DNA of 41,267 nt. It comes from Rhodobacterales bacterium (GTDB lineage: Bacteria > Pseudomonadota > Alphaproteobacteria > Rhodobacterales > Rhodobacteraceae). Shown piece after piece: positions 24,645 to 32,921 of this stretch; position 1 is the stretch's first letter, and every line of letters begins with the position of its first letter. Under the pieces are notes generated by a model. The model was not told the origin of the DNA. It searched no databases and was given only the letters and a program-made list of their open reading frames with translations. The position numbers were made by a program, and so were the translations under genes. The stretch spans positions 1 through 41,267 of the forward strand of contig JAAFHX010000011.1 in NCBI GenBank assembly GCA_013297695.1, read 5' to 3'.

Positions 24645-24687
24645 CCGCAAAGTTGTCCATATTTTGTGGTTGCGGAGGGTTTTTTTC
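24645..24687 (+). terminator. Possible attenuator or weak terminator between ftsA and ftsZ
   Basis: CCGCAA (24645-24650) pairs with TTGCGG (24670-24675) across a 19-base loop, followed shortly by seven T residues (24681-24687). The stem is short and the loop large, so termination would be partial at best. Confidence 0.3.
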
Positions 24688-24814
24688 GTGACCTGTGGCT
24701 CATCTGCGCGTAGAATCAGACGAAATCTGGAAAAGCTGCACCGAAAGCGTCGCGCAAGATGCAGGGCAGACGGGATTGCACGGCCGGGACAACGAAAAAA
24801 CAGGCGGAATGGCG

Positions 24815-26404
24815 ATGACACTGAACCTAATCATGACCTCTGACCGGGAAGAGCTGAAGCCGAGGATCACCGTCTTCGGCGTGGGCGGGGCGGGCGGCAA
24901 TGCGGTCAACAACATGATCGACAAGCAACTGGAGGGCGTGGAGTTCGTGGTGGCGAACACCGACGCACAGGCGCTGATGCAAAGCCGCGCCGATGCCCGC
25001 ATCCAGATGGGCGTGAAGGTCACCGAAGGTCTGGGGGCGGGCGCGCGTCCCACAGTGGGCGCGGCGGCGGCCGAGGAATCGATCGAGCAGATCGTGGATC
25101 ATCTGGCGGGTGCGCACATGTGCTTCATCACCGCCGGCATGGGCGGCGGCACCGGCACCGGGGCGGCCCCGATCATCGCGCAAGCGGCGCGCGAACTGGG
25201 CGTGCTGACGGTCGGCGTGGTCACCAAACCCTTCCAGTTCGAAGGCGCCAAGCGGATGCGCCAGGCAGATGAGGGGATCGAGGCGCTGCAGAAGGTTGTC
25301 GACACGCTCATCATCATTCCCAACCAGAACCTGTTCCGGCTGGCCAACGAAAAGACCACCTTTACCGAAGCCTTCGCGATGGCTGACGACGTGCTGTACC
25401 AGGGCGTCAAGGGCGTGACCGACCTGATGGTGCGCCCCGGCCTCATCAACCTCGACTTCGCCGACGTGCGCGCGGTGATGGACGAAATGGGCAAGGCGAT
25501 GATGGGCACCGGTGAGGGCTTTGGCGAAAACCGTGCCGTGCAGGCTGCCGAGAAGGCCATCGCCAACCCGCTGTTGGACGAGATCAGCCTGAACGGAGCG
25601 CGCGGCGTGCTGATCAACATCACCGGCGGCTATGACCTGACGCTGTTCGAACTGGACGAGGCGGCAAACATCATCCGCGAAAAGGTCGATCCCGACGCGA
25701 ACATCATCGTGGGGTCCACGCTGGATACCACGATGGAAGGGGCGATCCGCGTGTCGGTCGTGGCGACCGGCATCGACGCCAGCGCCAAGAACCGCGCCGA
25801 ACCGGCAATCACCCGGCGTGGCATGTCGGCCCCGGCCCCGGTCCATGCCGCGACAGCGAAGCCCGAACTGCGACCCGAACCGGCACCGGCAAATCCGACG
25901 CTGTTCCATGCGATGGAAACCGAAGAAAGCTATGACGACGGCGCAGAGGATACTGCCGATCAGTTGCCGCCGCCCGCCTATCGTCCGCAGGCACCTGCGC
26001 CACAGCCGCAGCCGCAGCCCAGGCAGGCCGCCGCCCATGCCGAAGACCCGGCGGCCTTTGTGGCCCCCCAGGCCCGCCGCATGGGAACGCCTTCGCCCGA
26101 GGCCATGGCCCGGCTTCAGGCCGCCGCCGCACGGACAGCACCGCGCGCGCCCGTCATGCCCACCGCCGCACGCACGCCCGCCCCGGCCGCTGCCGCGCGC
26201 GCGGCAGACAAGCCGCGCTTTGGTATCGGGTCGCTGATCAACCGCATGGCGGGGCACGCCGAACCCGCAGCGGCACCGGTAGCCGAGCGCGGCAGCCCTG
26301 CCCGGCCGCAGCAACAGGCCGCCGCCTATGACGAAGAGCCGGATCAGAACAGCGAACAGGACCGGATCGAGATTCCGGCCTTTCTGCGCCGTCAGGCCAA
26401 CTGA
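24815..26404 (+). CDS. ftsZ: Cell division protein FtsZ
   Basis: Tubulin-like GTPase forming the Z-ring. It is 529 residues. It shows [13 protein letters not shown] (about 22-34), the tubulin signature GGGTGTG (about 110-116), [11 protein letters not shown] (the T7 loop, about 212-222), a Pro/Ala/Gln-rich linker of about 180 residues and the C-terminal peptide [12 protein letters not shown] that binds FtsA. The long linker is typical of this order. ATG 24815 (MTLNLIM) is chosen over ATG 24809 because GGCGGA immediately precedes 24809 and is correctly spaced only for 24815; the frame is also open to 24695. A terminator follows at 26427. Confidence 0.97.
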   Translation: MTLNLIMTSDREELKPRITVFGVGGAGGNAVNNMIDKQLEGVEFVVANTDAQALMQSRADARIQMGVKVTEGLGAGARPTVGAAAAEESIEQIVDHLAGAHMCFITAGMGGGTGTGAAPIIAQAARELGVLTVGVVTKPFQFEGAKRMRQADEGIEALQKVVDTLIIIPNQNLFRLANEKTTFTEAFAMADDVLYQGVKGVTDLMVRPGLINLDFADVRAVMDEMGKAMMGTGEGFGENRAVQAAEKAIANPLLDEISLNGARGVLINITGGYDLTLFELDEAANIIREKVDPDANIIVGSTLDTTMEGAIRVSVVATGIDASAKNRAEPAITRRGMSAPAPVHAATAKPELRPEPAPANPTLFHAMETEESYDDGAEDTADQLPPPAYRPQAPAPQPQPQPRQAAAHAEDPAAFVAPQARRMGTPSPEAMARLQAAAARTAPRAPVMPTAARTPAPAAAARAADKPRFGIGSLINRMAGHAEPAAAPVAERGSPARPQQQAAAYDEEPDQNSEQDRIEIPAFLRRQAN

Positions 26405-26426
26405 ACAGCATCACGATGCATGCGCG

Positions 26427-26452
26427 AAAAGCCCGGGAGACCGGGCTTTTTT
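26427..26452 (+). terminator. Rho-independent terminator after ftsZ
   Basis: GCCCGG (26431-26436), loop GAGA, CCGGGC (26441-26446), then six T residues, extended by flanking A/T pairs. A textbook terminator ending the division cluster. Confidence 0.9.
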
Positions 26453-26464
26453 CATTCTTCAAGA

Positions 26465-26483
26465 CAAGGACTTGTCCTTGACA
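26465..26483 (+). promoter_or_regulatory. Palindrome overlapping a consensus -35 upstream of lpxC
   Basis: CAAGGAC-TT-GTCCTTG (26465-26480) is a 16-base palindrome whose right end runs into a perfect TTGACA (26478-26483). No good -10 is visible 16-18 bases further on, so the promoter is tentative. A repressor site is one reading. Confidence 0.3.
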
Positions 26484-26622
26484 TGGCGCGTTTTCGCCCA
26501 GGTTCGGGCAGGGTGTTACAACCCGTCACAAAGTGTGAATTGAGGTGCAGCGTGCACGCGGTTAGGCAAAAGTCGCGGGTCCCTGAACGGGATGCGCCAA
26601 CAAGATCAAGGTCAACGACGCA

Positions 26623-27540
26623 GTGCAACACACCCTGAACGCCCCTGTCGAATTCCATGGGACCGGACTTCATTCCGGTCGGTCTGTCCGCATGACCGTA
26701 CACCCGGCGGCGGCAGATCATGGGATTTGGTTTCTGCGCCGCGACCTTGGGCCCAAGGCGCTGATCCCCGCCCTGTGGCATGCGGTGGAGCCGTCGCGGT
26801 TGTGCACGCTGGTCGCCAATGACGGCGGCGCGCATGTCTCGACCATCGAGCATGTGATGGCTGCCCTTGCGGGCTGCGGGATCCACAATGCCCTGATCGA
26901 AATCGACGGCCCGGAAGTGCCCATTCTGGATGGCAGCGCCGCCCCCTTCGTGCGCGCCTTCCTGCAGGCGGGACTGACCGAACAGGATGAACCCGTGCGT
27001 GCGATCCGGGTACGGCGCATGGTCGAGGTGCGCGACGGTGGTGCCATAGCGCGGCTGGAACCGTCGGATATGCTGCACATCGCCTTCCGGATCGAATTCG
27101 ACGATGCGGCCATCGGTACGCAGGAAAAGACCCTGAACATGGCAAACGGTGCCTTCGTGCGCGAGCTGAGCACCAGCCGCACCTTCTGCCGCCAGTCGGA
27201 TGTCGATGACATGCGGGCGCGCGGTCTGGCGCTTGGCGGGACGCTGGACAACGCGGTGGTGGTTGAGGGCGACCGGGTGCTGAGCCCGGGGGGCCTGCGG
27301 TTCACGGACGAGCCTGTGCGCCACAAGATGCTGGACGCCCTGGGGGATCTGGCGCTGGCGGGTGGTCCGATCCTGGGGCGCTATACCGGCATCCGGGCGG
27401 GCCACGCGCTGACCAACCGGCTGCTGCACGCGCTGTTCGCCGACCCCTTGGCCTGGGATCGGGTGGACTGCGGACCGCTGGCCGGTCGCACGCTGCCGGG
27501 TGCGGGCCTTGGCGTCGCGGATCATCACGCGGTGCTCTGA
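26623..27540 (+). CDS. lpxC: UDP-3-O-acyl-N-acetylglucosamine deacetylase LpxC
   Basis: Zinc enzyme of the committed step of lipid A synthesis, in the cytoplasm. It is 305 residues, starting at GTG 26623. It has FHGTGLHSGR (about 11-20), STIEHVMAALAG (catalytic Glu76 and zinc-binding His77), HKMLDALGDLALAG (zinc ligands His234 and Asp238) and GHALTN (catalytic His261). Its place after ftsZ is conserved in many proteobacteria. It lies 171 bases after the ftsZ terminator, so it needs its own promoter. Confidence 0.97.
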   Translation: MQHTLNAPVEFHGTGLHSGRSVRMTVHPAAADHGIWFLRRDLGPKALIPALWHAVEPSRLCTLVANDGGAHVSTIEHVMAALAGCGIHNALIEIDGPEVPILDGSAAPFVRAFLQAGLTEQDEPVRAIRVRRMVEVRDGGAIARLEPSDMLHIAFRIEFDDAAIGTQEKTLNMANGAFVRELSTSRTFCRQSDVDDMRARGLALGGTLDNAVVVEGDRVLSPGGLRFTDEPVRHKMLDALGDLALAGGPILGRYTGIRAGHALTNRLLHALFADPLAWDRVDCGPLAGRTLPGAGLGVADHHAVL

Positions 27541-27672
27541 TCGGTCTCGCAGGCGGGGCGCGGCCGCCGAAAGGCGTTTTGCGGTCGGCATTCTTCTGTG
27601 TTAGACCACCGGGCAACAGGCATGGTGCGGGCAACGTCCCGGCCAGACAATCGAAGCGGGTGGTACTTTCAG

Positions 27673-28521
27673 ATGACAGGCGGAAGACCCGGGACGCGCT
27701 GGATCGGCACGGCCTTTCTGCTTTTGGCACTGGCGGCCTGTGGCGGCGGCAACCGCGGCAATGAACCGCCGTTGGAATCCTTCACCGCGGAAGAAATCTA
27801 CAACCGTGGCGAGTACGAGCTTGAGACGCAGCGCAAGCCGGATGACGCGATTCACTATTTCTCGGAAGTGGAACGGCTGTACCCCTATTCCGAATGGGCC
27901 AAGCGCGCGCTCATCATGCAGGCTTTTTCCTATCACAAGGGCAAGGACTACGAAGAGGCGCGCGCGGCGGCACAGAGGTATCTGGATTTCTATCCCGGAG
28001 ACGAGGATGCGGCCTATGCGCAGTATCTTCTGGCCCTGTCCTATTATGACCAGATCGACCAGGTGGGCCGCGATCAGGGGCTGACGTTCCAGGCGCTGCA
28101 GGCCCTGCGCGACGTGATCGAGAAGTATCCCGAAAGCGAATATGCGCGGTCTGCCATCCTGAAGTTCGATCTGGCCTTCGACCAGCTTGCGGCAAAGGAG
28201 ATGGAGATCGGGCGGTTCTACCTGAAGCGCGGCAACTATACGGCAGCGATCAACCGATTCCGCGTGGTCGTCCAGGATTACCAGACCACCACCTTTACCG
28301 CCGAGGCGCTGCTTCGGCTGGTGGAAAGCTATCTGGCGCTTGGGTTCACCAAAGAGGCGCAGACGGCGGGGGCGATCCTGGGCTACAACTTTCAGGCCAG
28401 CCCGTTCTATGACGATGCCTTCCGTCTGCTGACGGGCGCGGGCCTCAGCCCCGAGGCGCAGGAAGGCTCGGGCTGGCTGAGCCAGGTCTACCGCCAGGTG
28501 ATCCGCGGCGAGTGGCTTTAG
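27673..28521 (+). CDS. bamD: Outer membrane protein assembly factor BamD
   Basis: Lipoprotein of the BAM complex that inserts beta-barrel proteins into the outer membrane. It is 282 residues. The signal peptide ends in a lipobox LAAC (about residues 22-25), then a Gly/Asn-rich linker and five TPR-like repeats (for example IYNRGEYELETQRKPDDAIHYF and AINRFRVVVQDYQTT). The ATG at 27673 is chosen because it gives a proper lipoprotein signal; the frame is open to 27598. It follows lpxC and precedes recN, the usual order in this group. Confidence 0.95.
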   Translation: MTGGRPGTRWIGTAFLLLALAACGGGNRGNEPPLESFTAEEIYNRGEYELETQRKPDDAIHYFSEVERLYPYSEWAKRALIMQAFSYHKGKDYEEARAAAQRYLDFYPGDEDAAYAQYLLALSYYDQIDQVGRDQGLTFQALQALRDVIEKYPESEYARSAILKFDLAFDQLAAKEMEIGRFYLKRGNYTAAINRFRVVVQDYQTTTFTAEALLRLVESYLALGFTKEAQTAGAILGYNFQASPFYDDAFRLLTGAGLSPEAQEGSGWLSQVYRQVIRGEWL

Positions 28522-28539
28522 GCCGACGGGGGCGGGCGG

Positions 28540-30189
28540 ATGCTGCGCGGCCTTGAAATCCGCGACATGCTGATCATCGACCGGCTGAACCTTGCGTTCG
28601 CGCCGGGCCTGAACGTGCTGACCGGCGAGACCGGGGCGGGCAAGTCGATCCTGCTGGACGCGCTTGGCTTTGTGCTGGGCTGGCGGGGCCGGGCGGAACT
28701 GGTGCGCCACGGGGCGGCCCAGGGAGAAGTGACGGCGGTTTTCGATCTGCAACCCGGCCATCCGGCACGGATGCTGCTGGATGAGGCCGGTATCGCGGGC
28801 GGTGACGAAGTGATCCTGCGGCGGACAAACACCGCCGACGGGCGCAAGACGGCTTGGATCAATGACCGTCGGGCAAGCGGCGACATGCTGCGGACCCTGT
28901 CCGAGACGCTGGTGGAACTGCACGGCCAGCAGGACGACCGCGGGTTGCTGAACCCGCGCGGGCACCGGCAGTTGCTGGATGCCTTTGCGGGGTTGGACCT
29001 TGGCCCGCTCCGCGCGGCCTGGGGCGCGTGGGCCACTGCCCGGAAGGCGCGGACCGAGGCCGAGGCCGCGATTGCGCAGGTAGCAGCAGACGAAACCTAT
29101 CTTCGCCATGCCGTTGCCGAACTGGACAAGCTTGATCCCCAGCCGGGCGAAGAGGCCGCGCTGGATACCCGCCGCCGCCTGATGCAGGCGGCCGAGAAGA
29201 TCAGGCAGGACATCCTCCGCGCCCATGCCGCACTTGCCGAGAACGGGGCGGAACGGCTGCTGTCGGATGCGACGCGCTGGCTTGATGCCGTGGCCGACCG
29301 GGCGGAAGGCCGCCTTGACGCGCCGCTGGCGGCCCTGTCGCGCGCGATGATCGAACTTGGCGAGGCGCAGGCAGGCGTCGAAGACGCGCTGCGGGGGCTG
29401 CACTTTGACCCGGCGGACCTGGAAGCCGTGGCCGACCGGATGTTCGCAATCCGCGCCATGGCGCGCAAGCACGGGGTGGCCCCGGATGATCTTGGCGGCT
29501 TTGCCGACCGGTTGCGCGCGCGCCTGCAGGCGCTGGAAGGCGGCGCGGGAAATCTGGCGGCACTGACGCAGGCCGTCAGCGAGGCCGAGGCGGCCTATCT
29601 TGCCGCATCGGCAGATGCCACCCGGGCGCGGAAGGCGGCTGCTGCCCGACTGGATGCTGCGATGGCGGGCGAACTCGCGCCCCTGAAGATGGAGAGGGCC
29701 GTCTTTGCAACGGTGGTCGAGGCACGCGAGGCGGGGCCAGAGGGCATGGATGCCGTGACCTTCACCGTCGCGACGAACCCCGGTGCCCCTGCCGGGCCCT
29801 TGAACCGCATCGCTTCGGGGGGCGAGTTGTCGCGCTTTCTGCTGGCGCTGAAGGTTTGCCTGACACGCGGGACGTCGGGCCTGACGCTGATCTTCGACGA
29901 GATCGACCGGGGCGTGGGCGGTGCCACCGCCGATGCCGTGGGCCGAAGATTGCGCGCGCTGGCCAAGGGCGCGCAGGTCCTGGTGGTGACCCATTCGCCG
30001 CAGGTGGCAGCGCAGGGCGCGCATCACTGGCGGGTGGAAAAGCGCGTGGCACAGGGGGTGACGACCAGCACGGTCACGCCGTTGCTGGCGGATGACCGGG
30101 TGGACGAGATCGCGCGGATGCTGGCTGGCGACACGGTGACCGAAGCAGCCCGGTCGGCAGCCCGCGCGCTGCTGTCGGCGACAGGCTAG
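28540..30189 (+). CDS. recN: DNA repair protein RecN
   Basis: SMC-like ATPase acting in double-strand break repair. It is 549 residues. It has Walker A TGETGAGKS (about 28-36) and a long helical coiled-coil middle (about 160-380), then the ABC signature ASGGELSRFLLALK and Walker B LTLIFDEIDRGVGG, with the late VLVVTHSPQVAAQ. The ATG at 28540 has GGGCGGGCGG just before it. Its TAG overlaps the stop of the convergent gene at 30186. Confidence 0.96.
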   Translation: MLRGLEIRDMLIIDRLNLAFAPGLNVLTGETGAGKSILLDALGFVLGWRGRAELVRHGAAQGEVTAVFDLQPGHPARMLLDEAGIAGGDEVILRRTNTADGRKTAWINDRRASGDMLRTLSETLVELHGQQDDRGLLNPRGHRQLLDAFAGLDLGPLRAAWGAWATARKARTEAEAAIAQVAADETYLRHAVAELDKLDPQPGEEAALDTRRRLMQAAEKIRQDILRAHAALAENGAERLLSDATRWLDAVADRAEGRLDAPLAALSRAMIELGEAQAGVEDALRGLHFDPADLEAVADRMFAIRAMARKHGVAPDDLGGFADRLRARLQALEGGAGNLAALTQAVSEAEAAYLAASADATRARKAAAARLDAAMAGELAPLKMERAVFATVVEAREAGPEGMDAVTFTVATNPGAPAGPLNRIASGGELSRFLLALKVCLTRGTSGLTLIFDEIDRGVGGATADAVGRRLRALAKGAQVLVVTHSPQVAAQGAHHWRVEKRVAQGVTTSTVTPLLADDRVDEIARMLAGDTVTEAARSAARALLSATG

Positions 30190-30575
30190 GCAAGCGGGGC
30201 GATCATCAGGGACTGCGCCTTCCAGTCCGCATCCTGCCGCAACAGTAACGCGCACAGCATCACGCCCAGCCGTCCAAGATCGCCCCCGTTGGCGTCCGTC
30301 ACCCCGCTGAGCACAAAGCGCTGATGCAGCATCACCGCCCCTTCCGCCACCGGGACAAGGCGCATCTTGCCGGTGACCAGCCTTGTGCCGGCAAGCGGCC
30401 CGGCAAGATCGGCAGCCCACAGCGCCTGCACCCCGGTCCGGTCATCGGCCCAGCCCCCGGTCAGGGTCAGCGCCCCGGCCCCTTCGGTGCACAGCGCCCC
30501 GATGGCCACGGCATCGCGGGCCGAAAAGGCTGCCGCAAAGCGGCGGGCAAAATCCTCGGGGCCCGGCAGGGACAT
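30186..30575 (-). CDS. Small NTF2/SnoaL-like hypothetical protein
   Basis: A 129-residue soluble protein beginning MSLPGPEDFARRFAAAFSARD. The start and the alternation of helix and sheet (DAVAIGALCTEGAGALTLTGGW, then FVLSGVTDANGG) resemble the SnoaL/DUF4440 (NTF2-like) fold used for small-molecule binding or catalysis. That is a fold-level guess. ATG 30575 is chosen over upstream in-frame starts because it lies four bases after the DUF427 stop. Its stop overlaps the recN stop (shared CTAG). Confidence 0.7.
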   Translation of the reverse strand: MSLPGPEDFARRFAAAFSARDAVAIGALCTEGAGALTLTGGWADDRTGVQALWAADLAGPLAGTRLVTGKMRLVPVAEGAVMLHQRFVLSGVTDANGGDLGRLGVMLCALLLRQDADWKAQSLMIAPLA

Positions 30576-30579
30576 CGGA

Positions 30580-30921
30580 TCACAGTTGTTCGACGGTGAC
30601 CTTGTCCGGGTAGAAGGCGAGGTGCCCCGCGATTTCCATGACACCGTCTTTCGGCGTTTCATAAGACCAGGCGGCATCGCGGATCGTGCCGCTGTCGGTT
30701 GTCACCGAAAAATAGCTGGCGACCCCCTTCCACGGGCAGGTCGATTGCCGGGCGGTCCGGTCCATCAGCGCCATCGCCAGGTCCGCGCGCGGAAAGTAGA
30801 TCACCGGGTCGTGGCTTCCCTCGACCAGTTCCAGCGCGTTGCGGCTTTCGCCGATGACGGCACCGCCGGCGCGGATCACCCAGGTGCCTGCCGCCTTGCG
30901 GATGCGGATGTGGTCGCTCAT
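30580..30921 (-). CDS. DUF427 domain protein
   Basis: A 113-residue protein with the full DUF427 pattern: AGGAVIGESRNALELVEGSHDPVIYFPRAD, then STCPWKGVASYFSV, AWSYETPKDGVMEIAGHLAFYPDKV. The family has a small beta-rich fold of unknown function. ATG 30921 has AAGGGGCAAGGC upstream. It is coupled to the NTF2-like gene downstream with a four-base gap. Confidence 0.92.
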   Translation of the reverse strand: MSDHIRIRKAAGTWVIRAGGAVIGESRNALELVEGSHDPVIYFPRADLAMALMDRTARQSTCPWKGVASYFSVTTDSGTIRDAAWSYETPKDGVMEIAGHLAFYPDKVTVEQL

Positions 30922-30976
30922 GCCTTGCCCCTTTTCGAATGCCTGCCGCCAGACTGCGCCGAACCGGGCACGCTTG

Positions 30977-32782
30977 TCAAAGCGGTGCACAGGCCGCGGT
31001 CAGCCAGTCGAGCGCAAAGGGGGATACGCGCGGACCGATCCGGTCCAGCGTGCGGGCATGATAGGCATCCAGCCATGCCCTTTCGCCCGGCGAAAGGGCT
31101 GCGGTCAGGATCAGGCGGCGGTCGAGCGGCACGAAGGTCAGCGTCTCGAACTCCAGATGCCGACGGTCGTCGCCACCGGGCAGGGCAGCGGCCTCCTGCA
31201 CCACGATCAGGTTTTCCAGCCGGATGCCGAAAGCCCCTTCGCGGTAATAGCCGGGTTCGTTCGACAGGATCATGCCGGGGTCCAGCGGCACCTCGGAAAT
31301 CCGGCTCAGCCGCTGCGGCCCTTCGTGCACCGACAGGAAGGCACCGACGCCATGCCCCGTCCCATGATCATAGTCCTGCCCCGCCATCCACAGCGCGGCC
31401 CGCGCCAGCGGATCAAGGTCGCGCCCCGCAAGCCCGCGTGGAAAGCGGATGCGCGAAATGGCGATCATGCCTTGCAGAACGCGGGTAAAGGCGGCCCGCG
31501 CCTCGGGCCCCGGATCGCCGAGGGCAATGGTGCGGGTGATGTCGGTGGTGCCGTCAAGGTACTGTCCGCCGCTGTCCACCAGCAGCAATTCGTCGGTGCC
31601 CAGACGGCGGTTGGTCGCCTCGGTCACGCGGTAGTGCATGATCGCGCCATGCGGACCCGATCCGCAGATGGTGTCAAAGCTCAGGTCATGCAGCGCGTTG
31701 GTGGCGCGGCGGAAGCCTTCCAGGCTGCGCACCACGTCAATCTCGGTCAGGCCGCCCCTGGGGGCCTCGGTCTCCAGCCAGGCAAGGAATTCGACCATCG
31801 CCGCGCCGTCGCGCAGATGCGCCGCGCGCGTCGCCGCGATTTCGGCGGCATTCTTGCGGGCCTTGGGCAGGCGGCAGGGGTCATCGGCCCAGGCGATGGC
31901 GATGCCTGCGGCCTCAAGCCGGTCACGCAGCGCCAGCGGGGCCGAAGCGGGGTCAAGCCGCACGGGGCCTGCCAGCGCGTCGAGCGCGGGCAGGAAAGCG
32001 TCGGCAGGGGCAAGGGTGATGCCGCCATCCAGTGCGCTTCGGGTGGCGTCGTCGAACTTGGCCGGGTCGGCAAAGATCGTCACGGCGGCATCGGCCTGCA
32101 GGATCGCGAAAGCATGCAGGACCGGGTTGTAGGGCACGTCGGACCCGCGCAGGTTGGCCAGCCAGCAGATCGAATCGGGCAGGGTCAGCACGGCTGCCGT
32201 CTGCCCCGCCGCCCGCAGGTCCGCCGCCAGCCGCGCGCGCTTGTCCGGCGCGCTTTCTCCCGCAAGGTCCAGAGGATGCGCAAAGGCGCGACCGACCGGG
32301 GCTGGCGGCTGATCGGGCCAAAGCCTGTCGATGGGGTTCTCCCCGACCGGACGCAGGCTGACGCCCGAACCGGCCAGCGCCTCGGTGATCCGGTCAATCT
32401 CTTCGCGGGTATGAAGCCAGGGGTCGAAACCGACCGTGCCCGCTGCCAGATGGTCGCGAATCCAGGGGCCGGGCTTGACGTCCGGCCAGGGGACGGGCGC
32501 GAAGGCGTGCAGATCGACCTGCGACTTCACCTGCGTGCGATAGCGCCCGTCGATGAAGACGCCCGCGATGTCGGGCAGAACAACGCAGAACCCGGCCGAG
32601 CCGGTAAAGCCGGTCAACCATTGCAGGCGTTCATCGCGGCGGGCAACGTATTCTCCCTGATGGGCATCGGCACGCGGGACAACGAAGCCCTGCAGGCCCT
32701 GATCCGCCAGCAGGCGGCGCAGGGCGGCCAGACGGGCCGGCCCGGCCGAGGGGTTCGACAGAACGTCAAAGGACTGGAACAT
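30977..32782 (-). CDS. Aminopeptidase P family metallopeptidase (M24B)
   Basis: Xaa-Pro aminopeptidase-type enzyme, releasing N-terminal residues next to proline. It is 601 residues. It has two creatinase-like N-terminal domains and a pita-bread domain with the metal ligands: LLLVDSGGQYLDGTTDITRT (two Asp), GTGHGVGAFLSVHEGP (His), LSNEPGYY (Glu) and GIRLENL (Glu). The length and the C-terminal extension match the long eukaryote-like APP group common in alphaproteobacteria. ATG 32782 begins MFQSFDVLSNPSAG. The frame is open further upstream, but that part lies in the stem-loop region. Confidence 0.95.
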   Translation of the reverse strand: MFQSFDVLSNPSAGPARLAALRRLLADQGLQGFVVPRADAHQGEYVARRDERLQWLTGFTGSAGFCVVLPDIAGVFIDGRYRTQVKSQVDLHAFAPVPWPDVKPGPWIRDHLAAGTVGFDPWLHTREEIDRITEALAGSGVSLRPVGENPIDRLWPDQPPAPVGRAFAHPLDLAGESAPDKRARLAADLRAAGQTAAVLTLPDSICWLANLRGSDVPYNPVLHAFAILQADAAVTIFADPAKFDDATRSALDGGITLAPADAFLPALDALAGPVRLDPASAPLALRDRLEAAGIAIAWADDPCRLPKARKNAAEIAATRAAHLRDGAAMVEFLAWLETEAPRGGLTEIDVVRSLEGFRRATNALHDLSFDTICGSGPHGAIMHYRVTEATNRRLGTDELLLVDSGGQYLDGTTDITRTIALGDPGPEARAAFTRVLQGMIAISRIRFPRGLAGRDLDPLARAALWMAGQDYDHGTGHGVGAFLSVHEGPQRLSRISEVPLDPGMILSNEPGYYREGAFGIRLENLIVVQEAAALPGGDDRRHLEFETLTFVPLDRRLILTAALSPGERAWLDAYHARTLDRIGPRVSPFALDWLTAACAPL

Positions 32783-32820
32783 GGCGCGACCCCGATGCTG
32801 TGTGTCAACCGGGGTAGCAG

Positions 32821-32846
32821 CCCGGCTTGGGAGGTTGCAAGCCGGG
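32821..32846. other. 9-bp perfect stem-loop upstream of the aminopeptidase gene
   Basis: CCCGGCTTG (32821-32829) pairs with CAAGCCGGG (32838-32846) around eight bases, 39 bases upstream of the aminopeptidase start. It may be part of its 5' leader or a third element of the stem-loop group next to it. Confidence 0.45.
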
Positions 32847-32870
32847 AAAGCCGGATGGAGCGGACGGAAC

Positions 32871-32916
32871 CCAAAAGCCTTTGAAGGCTTTTGGCAAATC
32901 CCTTGAAAGGGATTTG
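32871..32916 (-). terminator. Two back-to-back stem-loops after cobT
   Basis: CCAAAAGCCT/AGGCTTTTGG (32871-32880 with 32885-32894) and CAAATCCCTT/AAGGGATTTG (32895-32904 with 32907-32916) are perfect and directly adjacent. They begin six bases after the cobT stop on the minus strand. There is no long T-run, so termination is plausible but mRNA 3'-end stabilisation is equally so. Confidence 0.5.
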
Positions 32917-32921
32917 GTCCT

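Noticed and set aside
24827-26314. A 495-codon minus-strand frame over ftsZ
   Set aside because: Shadow of the conserved ftsZ reading frame; no ribosome site or recognisable fold.
27601-30420. A very long open frame on the minus strand across bamD and recN
   Set aside because: It is antisense to two unmistakable genes, has no family resemblance and is Arg/Gly/Pro/His-rich, as expected for a shadow frame in high-GC DNA.
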